In this document: piece after piece, positions 12,918 through 24,309 of the stretch
Numbering within the stretch: the stretch's first letter is position 1
How the letters are laid out: the number at the start of each line of letters is the position of its first letter
Source: Dioscorea cayenensis subsp. rotundata
Lineage: Eukaryota; Streptophyta; Magnoliopsida; Dioscoreales; Dioscoreaceae
Assembly (NCBI RefSeq): GCF_009730915.1
Contig: NC_052479.1
Span: 29,141,610-29,205,609, forward strand
Direction: 5' to 3'
Length of the DNA stretch: 64,000 nt
Translations under genes and position numbers: made by a program
Notes under the pieces: generated by a model
What the model saw: the letters and a program-made list of their open reading frames with translations, nothing else
Told to the model about the DNA's origin: nothing
The model's database searches: none

Positions 12918-13728
12918 ACAATAATTAACAAAGTTCAGACTAAGCCAAAACGGAATGAATCATAGAGTAAAAATCCTAGCAATCATATGATCCTGTTTTA
13001 TAATATCAAAATAATTAATTAATTAAATCTTAACCAATAATTCAAAAATATAAATAAAATATATATATACATTTTCAAGTAACTCAAAGAGATATAAATA
13101 ATCGAAATTAAAATATGTGATAATTCAGATTTAAATAATCAAGAATTTGGTAACATGTCTGGAAATTCAGAATTTAGAATTAATCAGAACTTAAATTAAT
13201 ATTTAAAGATTTCAGATACTTCTAATTCAAAAAGATATCATTAATTCAACATTTTAAATAGTTAAAAGATAATTCCGAAATTATGTTAATTAAAGAATAC
13301 AATTTGATTGGTCAACCGTAATCTAATTATCCAAAATATGTAACTAAATTAAATAATTAAATTCACAAATTTAGTTAGTGTCAAAGATGTATATACATAG
13401 TATGATTTATATATGGTTACCTAGAAAAATATCCAAGCTATAGAATCCACTTGGACACTAAAATCAGAATTCGAGCAAAGGCCCTATAACAAAAACATTA
13501 CACATTGACTTAAATTTCAAAGCTTAAATACAAGCAATAAACATAGGCTAATAATCGTCAATACTCTAAGACACTAAATAGGCAAGTCTCAAAAGATAAT
13601 CTATAACAAAGGTCAACCCTGCAAACAATATTAACCGGTTGCCAACAATTTAATTACTATTCACAATAAGGTTGTACAATGAACTAATTCTTATAATAAC
13701 AAGCAAGGAACTTTTTATAACCAACAAT

Positions 13729-13766
<38 letters not shown>

Positions 13767-14047
13767 TTAACAATGGGATGACAGAGTTGGAGAACAATTC
13801 CAGCCCTCCGTTAGATATATATATATATATATATACATGTAAATGAAATACAGAGCTTCAACCTAAACATGTAATGCATTCAATGCAAAGTATGATTACT
13901 CTTGACCTTAACAATAACCCTATTGGCTAACCTACACTACCTTTTGAAAAGAAACAAAAATACAAATGATTAGATTATTTTCCAAATTTTCATGGTCCTG
14001 CATTTCCAATGACAAACTAGCTAAAAATACATCTTCCCATCAAATCA
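12918..14047. other. AT-rich intergenic stretch
   Basis: No gene or recognisable element, apart from a (CA)n run at 13728-13766 and a short (TA)n near 13816-13833. Composition is strongly A-rich on this strand. Confidence 0.4.
13728..13766. repeat. (CA)n microsatellite
   Basis: CA dinucleotide run, interrupted once by TATA. Confidence 0.9.
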
Positions 14048-14404
14048 TTAGTCCACAACGTAATCAACTACCAAGCTAACATCAATATATAATCCTCGGC
14101 AAAAAAACTTCATTCCGCCTAACTCCCCATGAAAACCCCACTTTTCAAACTTTTCCTTAACAAACAAGCACCATAAATCAACGACCAGTGTATTGGCCAT
14201 GGCATTTAAGCCCACATATAAGCGCGCTAGCACTACGGGGGCAAAAGCTACTCTCCTCCCATGCGCAATGTTGTATGCATCATAAAAACTCCCGGTCTAA
14301 TCACCTTGCAATTACCCGGCATAATAAAAAAGCAAATCCAAAGTGCTATAAAAGCGACTAAATCTTCTTTGTAAACAGGCTTTGGAGGGGATTAGAAGCC
14401 GACC
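14048..14404 (-). pseudogene. Plant-mobile-domain (PMD) transposon fragment, left copy
   Basis: Minus-strand reading gives ALWICFFIMPGN.KVIRPGVF, then in another frame LARLYVGLNAMANTLVVDLW. These are pieces of the 'aminotransferase-like, plant mobile domain' protein carried by plant transposons. The frame is broken. The outer 14196-14404 part forms one arm of a palindrome with the right copy. Confidence 0.55.
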
Positions 14405-14639
14405 TATAACGGGAACCATGTCTTGACCTATTGGTCGGCTTCTAATCCCCTCCAAAGCCCGTTTACAAAGCAAATTTAGTTGCTGTTATAGCACTTTGGA
14501 TTTGCTTTTTTATTATGCCGGGTAATCGCAAGGTGATTAGACCGGGAGTTTTCTATGATGGCATCTAACATGCGTATGAGAAAGTAGCTTTTTCCCCGCA
14601 GGTGCTAGCACGCTTATAGTGGGCTTAAATGCCATGCCA
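14196..14639. repeat. Long inverted repeat, two arms of about 208 bp with a 28-bp spacer
   Basis: 14196-14404 and 14433-14639 are reverse complements with roughly 85-90 percent identity by eye. The innermost words are GAGGGGATTAGAAGCCGACC and its inverse GGTCGGCTTCTAATCCCCTC. Each arm holds the same part of the plant-mobile-domain ORF. A read-through transcript would fold into a long hairpin. Confidence 0.9.
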
Positions 14640-15425
14640 ATCACGGAGAGAGCCCTGGATTTTTCTACCACAATATTCCCTATTCACTTCTTGTATGCTT
14701 GGGCTGGTTATTATTTCTGGAGCATATATCTTAAGAGGAAAATAGACAATAATACGTCAAGTATCCCTGGGTTGCTGAGAATACCCAAGATGTTGCAATT
14801 TATGAATTTTACCGCAACTCCGTTTATCAATCCTATGTATGTGAGGAGATTCATCAGTCATGAAGGCAACTTCATATCTCGTCTTTTCTTGTTCATGCAT
14901 CATAATGACGAGGTAGTGCGAGATTCCAAGTACCTAGCTGGGCTCAACGTATTGGATTCATATACCATGGAATATGTGATAAATCTTCGTTGCGGAGTTC
15001 TTCCACTTCAGTGTGCAGGAGATCTTTTTGCATAACCTTACAATCCGCACCGATTTGGGCGTAAATTTGGATACGATCAGCATACTCCAGCGTATATTGA
15101 TGTTCCTAGGAGGGCTTCCTCTCTTAGAATTCTTGCGGGATATTGGCTTCATCTTTCCCGTCAGAAAACCTCTACTCATTCTACATCCATGAGCATAACA
15201 AAGAAAGGAGACTTATACTTGTCTATGCACAGAAATGGCTGAAGACTGTTGAAGCCTTTTTCTAACAAAAGTATTCATTGTTGATCCAAGATGACTTCAG
15301 AGACAAGAGAGCCATTAATAGGGAGCGAGGGCAATCTTCGAAGAGTTACAGATTTATCAACGAGAGTATATTCATTGATCATACTGACCCTACTACTGAC
15401 CCAGTTGTCACATCAAAGCGGCAAA
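14433..15425 (+). pseudogene. Plant-mobile-domain (PMD) transposon protein remnant, right copy
   Basis: Plus-strand fragments in order: ALWICFFIMPGNRKVIRPGV, a stop-broken stretch, TTIFPIHFLYAWAGYYF (from about 14670), HEGNFISRLFLF, LNVLDSYTMEYVINLRCG, a stop at 15034, then PYNPHRFGRKFGYDQHTPAY to about 15100. This order (RPGVF, a 'FP.HFLYAW' segment, 'RFGR.FGYDQ') is that of plant-mobile-domain proteins of Mutator-related transposons. At least two stops or frame breaks make it a pseudogene. It ends in low-complexity T-rich DNA at about 15430. Confidence 0.6.
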
Positions 15426-17222
15426 GAACTGAAAGTATGTCAACTTTATTTATTTATTTATTTATTTTTCTATTTTTAGTATTTTTGATAACAAAAGAAA
15501 AATCAACTTTTTCCTTTATTTCTTTTCCTTCAAATAAAATTTTTTTTTTTTACAAAAATCATGAATTTTTTTTCCTTTTCTTTTACAACCTCCTTTTTTT
15601 AAAATTCTGAATTTTTTTTTAATTTTAATTTTTTTCAATGTTTTTTTTAAATTCCAAAAAAATCTGATTTTTTTCGATTTTCATAAAAATTATGATTTTA
15701 TTTTATTTTTTTTATTTTTTTTCCCGACTCAAAGTCAAACTTTGTAATTTCACACTTTTTATTTGACTAGGGATATGTATTCTAGTCCAAGACGACCAAA
15801 TAATTTATTTTAAAGAAAAAATCCAAAATCAATTAAGATTAGGACATTTAAATTTAAATCCCAAACATATCCATGATTAAGATATATATGAATTTTAATT
15901 AATTTGGGATTTGGGTTCTAATAGGGTATTGGATCCTATTAGGACATATGTTATATTATTTATATATAAACAAATGCCTTTTTTTACACTTTGATGTCAT
16001 ACCATTGGGCTATAAGATGCAGGATATTGAACAAGAGACAATTAGAATGATGGCAACATACAAGGAAAATAAATCCAAGAGTTGGATTGTTTTGTTCATG
16101 TACTTTGCCTAGCTGGTTGTGTTAAATGCTTGTCTTTCTTAACACTGTGTTTGTGTGTTGAAGCTCTTGACTGCAATGATGTTTAACCATGTTCAACTCT
16201 ATACTCATCTATGTCAAAGTGGTCATATACCAGCCTCTCTAAACTTTCAGGCATTTATTGTATTCGTTTGAAATTGTTATACTTTTTGTGTTGAAGGCTT
16301 GAAGATGAAATGGACCATGGCTTGCTATAAAAAAATGATGAGAAGCATGCAAAAAAATATATAACATAAGAAAAAAAGAAAGAGAAGCATGCATGACATA
16401 AATAATAATAATAATAATAATAAAATGGAGAAATGAGAAGCATGCATATATGCTTGACATAAAAAGAAATATAATAATTAAAAAAATTCAAAAGAATAAA
16501 TACTCACGGGCATCATAATTTAAAAGAGCGAGCCCCACCTTCGTACATGGGACGAAAATGATAAGCTTGGACTTATCTCAATGCATAAAAAAAACCATGC
16601 AAATAAACAAATAAAAAATAATAATACAATAAAAATATATGAGAAATGATACATTACAGTGATGGGAGAGAAAGAATGAGAAGCATTAAATGTGTCTGAT
16701 GAGCATGCCATGCATGCATATGGACATGATGTAAAAATAAATAAAAAAATCATTATATGCATGCACACGTGCATGCATATGCACATGATAAAAAATAAAT
16801 AAATAATAAAAATGATGAAATGAAAAATGAGAAGTGTGCATGCTATATACTCACATGCCCTCTATAAAAATAAATAAATAAATAAATAGAACCCACTATG
16901 ATAACTGTGGATTAAAAAAAAATCTGGAAATGATATGCAAGTAAACTGATAGCAGAGAAATATGCACTGCTAATCTCAAAGCAGCGACAAGGGTGCTTAT
17001 CCCGAGGTAGTGGCTAAATTTATCTCAAGACAGCAATGAGATGTATATTTTAAAGCGACAATACAACATGCAACGTGGTGATAAAGCACATGCAGTGGTG
17101 ACTTATTCATTTTGAGACAATGATATAAAAAAATTGTAAGGCGGCAATGAGATATACATCTCAAAATGGCAATGAGGCACGCAACGCTGTGGCAAGGCAC
17201 AGGCAACAGCGGCAATGATATA

Positions 17223-17258
<36 letters not shown>

Positions 17259-17578
17259 AAAGTCATATATTGACATATAAATGATGTATTGAATATATGT
17301 AATAAAATAACAAAATTTATAATTCACAAATTTTTTTGCCTTTTACTTTGTATTTTTTGCCCTTAATCGGAGGTTCCCAAAATACTATCTGGGGTAATTA
17401 ATAATAGAGGCTTGCCTCTATTAAGAATGGAAGAACCCACAAAACAAATATGATATTAGTGCTTCTATGTTCCGTCTGGTGTCTTCTTCAAAGACATGAT
17501 GCCAGTTCGACGCATATTTTCGATCCCACATTTTGTTAAGTTTTATTCACAAATTTTAAATATATCCTTTTATCATGA
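15426..17578. other. Low-complexity and repeat-rich intergenic stretch
   Basis: 15440-15730 is T-rich low-complexity sequence. 16320-16860 contains diverged iterations of AGAAGCATGCATG with AAATAAATAA spacers. 17000-17220 iterates GGCAATGAG and GCAACG-type words and ends in a (TA)n run at 17225-17255. No gene is recognisable. Confidence 0.5.
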
Positions 17579-17587
17579 GTTTAGTAG

Positions 17588-17738
17588 GGATTCATCTCCC
17601 CTGGTTCTAAAACCAGGGGACTCCCAAGTCCTCCAATTGCGGCTTGACACACGTCACCATCAGATGTTGCCACGTGGCTGCAAAACTCACCCATATGGAT
17701 GACTAACGCCGTTCCGTCTCTTTGACAAAAGGAAATTG
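17588..17738. repeat. MULE left terminal inverted repeat
   Basis: Pairs with 22985-23130 in reverse complement. It begins with an own short hairpin, CCCCTGGTTCTAAAACCAGGG; the right end has the equivalent CCCTTGGTTATTTAACCAAG. The boundary is fixed by the 9-bp duplication GTTTAGTAG. Confidence 0.88.
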
Positions 17739-17806
17739 AAAAAAAAAATTAACTTTGCCTTCACTTTCTTCTTCTTTTTCTTGGTTTGCAATGGGTTTCA
17801 TCTTGA

Positions 17807-18190
<384 letters not shown>

Positions 18191-18384
18191 CTGATTCCTT
18201 GAAATTTTGTTTTCTTTTGATCGAGAAGATTGAGGACGATCTAGGGTTCATTGTTGATCATGTTTTGGTTGCTTTTGGATTTTTAATTGGATTTATTTAT
18301 TGATCTCTGAATTGTTATTATTTATGAAATAGTTGTATACTTTAGTCTCCCGGCATGGATAGCAAGGGTGGATTATGTTATCAT

Positions 18385-18592
18385 TTATTTTATTTTTGTA
18401 TTTTTTTAATTATCAGATCCATGAATATCCAAACAAAATTCAAATTTTTAGATTTTATTTTTGTATTTTTTAATTATCAGATACATGAACATCCAAAAAA
18501 ATTCAAATTTGGTAGATTTTATTTTGTATTTTTTTTAAATTATCAGATCCATGAACATCCAAAAAATCTCAAATTTTTAGATTTTAATGCCT
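18385..18592 (+). repeat. Three-copy tandem repeat, about 68 bp
   Basis: Three adjacent units each contain AATTATCAGAT.CATGAA.AT followed by CCAAA.AAA.TCAAATTT and TAGATTTTA. All are in the intron of the captured RAB fragment. Confidence 0.85.
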
Positions 18593-19890
18593 TTGTAATT
18601 GTCTTGTTGCAGAGCAATGTAACTCTGTTTTATTTAACCCTAGTATATATGATTTCAGTAATTAAATTGGAAAAGTTTCTTGATTGAAAACACCATTCTT
18701 AGACATGATATGCCATCTCTATGATTTGGGAGCTTTAATTTTTTTTAAGACTGGCGACACATTTTTTCTGTTGTTTGGTGCAAGAATTCTCTTCATCTAG
18801 TGTTATGTTTTGCACCATGTGTAATTCTTATTCTGATGATACACAGGCTATCATTGCCATTGATTTTTTTGTCAAAGATTATGTACCTTGAAGACCAAAC
18901 TGATGGATTGCAGCTTTGGTATGGCCAAAAGCATCTCTTCATTATAGATCTGCAGACTTGCTAATGAAATCTAACTTGAGGAGACTTCTTCATCTCCCTC
19001 TTGTCAAAGCAAGTGTGAATCCAGCATGGTGTACATATATTGAGTTATTCTTTGTGTGATGAATGATAATTACAAGTTCAAGAAAGCATTGAATTTTTTG
19101 TCAATTGTGTACACTCAAGTGCAACCTTTGTATTTTTAGCTGAATTATCTCAATAAAAATTTTGCAAAAATTCTGATGTATGTGTGTGGGAATGGGTTGA
19201 CTTGGGTTGTTATGTTTGGTCATATCTAATTTTGTTGTTGTTACTAACTAATGAAACTAATTTTGTTGTTGTTACTAACTAATGAAATTCACAATGTTTT
19301 TAGTTGAATTCTATCAAAAAAATTCTGATGTGTGAGTGTAGGAATGGGTTGGCACATCAACCTATTGGATTAACTATTGTTGGCAGATTTAATGGAAAAT
19401 AAATCATAATTGCAAGAATCCAATTGCAACTGAAGTAATTCAAAATTAAACATCTCAATATCACTGCTATTAACAAGCTTTAAATTTAATTACACTAGCA
19501 ACCTGCACCAAAATCCATTTCTGCATTCTCCATTGCCAAACACAACTATAGCAAGTTACTCAGACAAGATTTCTTAATAAAAATTGCAAGTTGCATTCTT
19601 CAATATAGCCACCTGCATACAAGTTGCATTCTTCACTATAATTGTTGACACTCATACCTACATAAAATCAACAATTATCAATAAAAACATATAGATAACT
19701 GGAAATACTTAATAAAAATGACCAAATAGAGTAATTATAGCCACCTGCATACAACCCTTAACTCCTTAATAAAAATCAATTCAGTTTTTCTCTTCTAATG
19801 GTGCACCTGCAAGCCAACAAAAAAAAACAATTTAACAAAGAACCATAGCCACCTGCAAGCAATAAAAATCAATTCAATAAAAAAAAAAAA

Positions 19891-22220
19891 TCAATGACCT
19901 ATTGTTTTTTTCTTCTTCTTTTGTTGCTCTAACGCCCCTTTTATTCTTTTAGTATTACGACCTCCACGACTTGGCTTATATCTTATAGCCAATCCTTTGG
20001 GACCAAAATACTCACAACAAGAATTCAGATTGCATATATTATCTGTTGATAGACAATCATCTCTCCCCAAACGAGACATCTTCACAATATCTTTCACCTT
20101 CACATCAAGCACAAAGTAATGGCGCACAACCTCTTTATAAGCTTCTTCATATTCAGATGCTTCTGAAATTAATTTCTGGAAACGATGGCACATCCATGTA
20201 TCTCTTGCTCTTTGCCACCCTAGGGTCTTCTTCTGTTGTGGTGGTTACAAACATGCAAGTATCCATATCTCATGCTTTCCTTGTCCACCTTTTTATTATG
20301 TACTTATCAGGAAGAAAATTTTTTGATTTACATCTAAGACACGCAACATGTGCATACAAGGAATCCCTGAAAATTCATACTTTTTACAACTACATTCAAT
20401 TGTTTCAGTTGAGGAGTCAAATGTCACTAAGCTAGCATATCGGGGTGCATCAACATGAACTGCCTTGTAAGTCTTCAAATTGTTTGCTTCGCTTAATAAT
20501 TCAACCATCACATAAAGGATCTTATTGTGTTCATCCTTCAACTTCTGAAAAATACTCGGAGTATACATTTGCACCATTTGTCTCAAAATTGGGCACAACT
20601 CTTTTGATGATATTTATTGATCCATCATCTTATAATCCTCTTGAAGCTCTGCATACCGCCTATCTTCAAGAACTCTCTCAAACTGTTCAAAAAATCTTGC
20701 CACCCCAAGTTTTGATGTCAAATAATTCCTTAGTACACCATTGAAACTCTCACTTCTTTGGGTGCTCATCATGTTTCCGCAAAAAAAATGCCGACCATAT
20801 ACCATTTCCCACTTTTTTCTTTCTTCAAATAATTTCATAAGCCATGGGTTTTCTCTTAAGTTGTATTTTTCAAGCAAATTTTCCCATGCTTCATGAAAAG
20901 ATGCTTCATCTTCATAGTCATATATAACCTGTTGAAATGCAACAGCAAAAGAGCGCATACCAGAAAATACATGTGCCAAATGTTTGGCTGCATTTTGGTA
21001 TATATGCCAAATGCAAAGCCGATGATGAGTAGTTGGTAAGGCTATGAGTATTGCTTTCGCCATTGCAGCACTCTGATCAGTTAGAATAGTGGTCGGATGC
21101 TTCCCATTCATCACCCCTACAAATGTTTGAAATAACCAAACAAACGACTCCACATTCTCTTGATATAGAAGAGCTACACCAAAGACTATTGTTTGACCAT
21201 GATTATTGATCCCAACAATGGAGCAAAAGGCCTGTCATAATTATTTGTTCGATAAGTAGTATCAAATGTAACTACATCACCAAAAACTTCATAATCAGAT
21301 CTTCCTTTCCCATCAGCCCAAAAAATGTTTGTAATCATTCCTTCATCATCAAACTGCATATCATATACAAAAAGTGGGTTTTTAACCCGCATCTTTTTGA
21401 AATATTGCATTATCACTTTATGAAGACCCTTCTCTACTTGTTTCTCCATTTTTTTCCCCAAATGATTTTCAATATCTTTTTTCATAAAACCAACATTCGA
21501 CTGACCTCCAGCCATCTTGTTCAGCAACTCATATATTTCTGTTGGTGTAAGTCCTGCCTCATAAGCTAATTCGACTTGTGTTGCTTGAGCTTCACTAATT
21601 TTTCGGTGCGATTGTAACATATGTGCAAACTCTTTACGTGCGAGTTCATGATTGTGTTTCCCTTCAAAACTTGATACTGTAAACATCCCGCTATCTTGTC
21701 TTGAAATTATCATATGAGATAAACAACATGTTCGTGTCTCTGCCCGATGAATTTTCAAAGTCTCGTATCTCTTGTCTTCAGCACGTTTTCCTTCTTTAGA
21801 ACAACAAAATCTCCTACAAGTTACCACACCATCTTTGTTTCTCTTAACCCACCCTTTCCTTATGCTAAATCCAACATTCAATGCATATGCATTGTAAAAT
21901 GTATATGCTTCTTCCTCAGTACCAAAGGTTTTACCCAATTTGGGGATATTATCACAAAGATCATCACCATTCTGTTGGAAAAAAATAAATTCAGTTATTT
22001 ATTACTTCATAATTATAAATTTTATGAATGTAATTACAGTAATAATTAATGGTAAACTAACCTTCTCATTGTCATAACCACATTGGTTCACATTTTCCTC
22101 TTCATCTTCAAGTTCTATCATATTTTCCTCATCAAAAGGACTAATGGAGAGTAAAATATTTGTAAAACTAGACCCATTTGGTTCTGTTAGACTTAGTTGA
22201 TGCCTTGAATCCTCTCCCAT
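19891..22220 (-). pseudogene. FAR1-type MULE transposase, decayed
   Basis: Exon 1 (22220-22062, MGEDSRHQLSLTEPNG...) joins through a GT-AG intron (22061-21972) to exon 2 at 21971. Domains: FAR1 zinc-type DNA-binding domain (TFGTEEEAYTFYNAYAL...VTCRRFCCSKEG...FEGKHNHEL); MULE DDE domain (GDVVTFDTTYRTNNYDRPFA; HPTTILTDQSAAM with the second Asp; HHRLCIWHIYQN); C-terminal SWIM zinc finger IECSCKKYEFSGIPCMHML. Breaks: a one-base deletion near 21218 (frame resumes GINNHGQTIVFG), an in-frame TAA at 20614-20616, a one-base frame change near 20312 (resumes LPDKYIIKRWTRKA), a TGA soon after, and another frame change before MCHRFQKLISEASEYEEAYK near 20193. As read it cannot encode an active transposase. 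FAR1/FHY3 proteins were domesticated from this transposase class, but the terminal repeats mark this copy as an element gene. Confidence 0.85.
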
Positions 22221-22379
22221 ACCTAAACATTAAAAAATATCCAAAATCATTAGATCTTTACAAAACATCCAATTAGATATTTACAGAACCCAAAGACTCC
22301 ACAAAATTAAAATTCTAATTAGTAAAAATCACATCATGGAATTATATAAACATACTAATTTTCAATCTTGAGTTGATTT

Positions 22380-22675
22380 TGTGATGGAAATATTTCCTAT
22401 GCTCAAACTGAAGCTCTATCTGCAGGACAACTGGTTTGGAGCAAGAGATTGAGAGTTTCCAAAAGATGTTGGCTGCAAGTACAAGAGATAATTAAGCATA
22501 ACCTTCAAAAGGAGCTTTCTAAAGCTTATAGGTTTAAGGTTTGCCTACATCTTAAGCTTATTGTTTCTTTTGTTGAAATAATTCTCATATCATGTCTTCC
22601 TATTGATTTTGCAGAGCTAGCTAGCCAATTTGCATGGTCTAGAGGTCTTAAAGAATGGAGATGGCTGGACTAAGG
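22380..22675 (+). other. Possible second captured gene fragment in the MULE
   Basis: A plus-strand open stretch (SAGQLVWSKRLRVSKRCW, LQVQEIIKHNLQKELSKAYR) is followed by an intron-like GT...TTTTGCAG and then ELASQFAWSRGLKEWRWLD before a stop. The split ORF lies upstream of the transposase start on the opposite strand, which is unusual for a MULE 5' region and would suit a captured exon pair. I do not recognise the protein. Confidence 0.3.
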
Positions 22676-22796
22676 GACAAAAAAAATTTCATATATAATC
22701 TCCATTCCAAAACACAATATGAAAGCAAACAAAATACAAAAATATAAAAAAATCATGCAAATATCCAACAATGAAGTTTCTACATACCTCTAAGTT

Positions 22797-22875
22797 TTCA
22801 ATTCAGTCCCACACTCAAATTCCAGAACTAGGATTCACTTCAGTCCCACACTCAAATTCTAGAACAAGGATTCAC
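22797..22875. repeat. Two-copy tandem repeat, about 38 bp
   Basis: TTCAGTCCCACACTCAAATT followed by C.AGAAC.AGGATTCAC occurs twice in direct succession within the MULE right arm. Confidence 0.9.
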
Positions 22876-22984
22876 AACTTCTGAAATTTTGGAGGCTTGA
22901 AGGAAAGAAGATGCAAAGTGTGAAATGAAACTAGGATCCCACAAAAATTTTCATTTCCCGCCCTTACTACATCATTCACTGTTC

Positions 22985-23130
22985 ATCAAAGGGACAAAAT
23001 GTTGACGGTGTTTTCCATCCATGTGGATGAGTTTTGCAGCCACGTGGCAACATCCGATGGTGTCGCGCATCAAGCCACAATTGGAGGACCTGGGAGTTCC
23101 CTTGGTTAAATAACCAAGGGAGGAGACTCC
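22985..23130. repeat. MULE right terminal inverted repeat
   Basis: Reverse complement of the left terminal repeat with scattered mismatches. It is followed directly by the second GTTTAGTAG copy at 23131-23139. Confidence 0.88.
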
Positions 23131-23139
23131 GTTTAGTAG

Positions 23140-24220
23140 TCATCTCAAATAGGTATTTATTAAAATAAAATCTAAATAAATTTATTTTTTATTAAATAAA
23201 TTAGAGGGTTTATTCTAAAATTCATGAGTGAGAATTACAAACAAATCTAAATTTTGATAAAAATATTTATTTTGATATATTAATTAATTTTAATTGTTTC
23301 TCTTAAAATTTACTTATTGTTATAAAAAAAATTTAAATGTATTTTATTATTTAAAATTTTTGTTAATTAATTATTTTAAAACTTGTAGTTCTCCCCCTCT
23401 ATATAATTTGTGGCTCCACCCCTGCCCTTTTGCATACACTACTAAAAGATATTATTACATATTAAACAACTAAAATCCTGTGCATATATATACATATCCA
23501 AAAATATTTGTAATAGTTATTAGTAATATTTTTTGCATATATTATCCTAAAAAAGATTAAACCTAATTTATTAATTCCATCTAAATACTAAAAATCTTTA
23601 GTAGTGATTAATTTAATATTCTAGCATATATATTTTTAAAAAATTTAAGCAAGTTTTATTCATCAAATTTAGATAAAACTTAACATTATCATGTTAGTTT
23701 ATGAATTTAAGTAAAAATTCTCATTTTATTAGTATAAAAAAATACATATTTACATAATATACAGTATATTTTTTTAATCTAATGTGCGGTGGAGGGGTAT
23801 TTTTAAGAAATATACATAATATTTGATTTTCTTGATTGATATTTACGTGAATTTTCAATGATAGTATACAAGCAAAAATAAAAATAAAAATCCTTATAAA
23901 TCATAAATATTTAAATCCTTTTTATATTTTTGTTTATTGGACTTTATAGAAAAAAACATTTTCAAAAACAATTTATTTTTAAATATTTGTTAAAAAATAT
24001 TCTAAACAAAATCATTAAACTTATTATAGAATTATTATTTAGCCTAAAATAATCATTTTGTTAAAATAATTATTTTTTCAAAATTTTATGATCTAATATT
24101 TCGAAGAGCTATATAATTTTGAGATTTAATAGGGTTATGTATGTAAAAAAGACTCAAGTTTTCTTGCTTTTCAAATCTTTTTTCTATCTCACCCCTCTCC
24201 TTTATTTATATTCATCTCAA
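23140..24220. other. AT-rich intergenic DNA
   Basis: No gene seen. The last part may be the diverged promoter side of the CNOT10 duplicate, but similarity to the region left of 46100 is too weak to call by eye. Confidence 0.35.
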
Positions 24221-24224
24221 TAAA

Positions 24225-24309
24225 CATCTCTTCTTCATCAAAACCCCAAATCCCAAGACCCTAGGATAGACCTCGAGATTTGGATCTAGAAATCATCCGG
24301 CGGTGATTC
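24225..24309 (+). pseudogene. CNOT10 duplicate, 5' leader part left of the LTR
   Basis: AACCCCAAATCCCAAGACCC and TTGGATCTAGAAATCATCC correspond to the leader of the intact CNOT10 gene (near 46165-46295: GCCCCAAATCCAAAACCC; TTGGATCTAGGAATGGACG). The ATG and following codons are missing here. The fragment ends GGCGGTGATTC at the LTR target site and resumes at 27388. Confidence 0.6.

Noticed and set aside
15278..15610. 110-codon plus-strand ORF
   Set aside because: The second half is a T-rich low-complexity run (Phe/Ile/Leu), and the first half is the tail of the plant-mobile-domain remnant in a shifted frame.
18385..18592. CRISPR-like repeat-spacer array
   Set aside because: Three adjacent diverged 68-bp units without unique spacers, in a plant intron inside a MULE; a simple tandem repeat.
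19891..22220. Domesticated FAR1/FHY3 host transcription factor
   Set aside because: The gene sits between MULE terminal repeats with a 9-bp target duplication and carries several frame breaks; it is an element transposase remnant.
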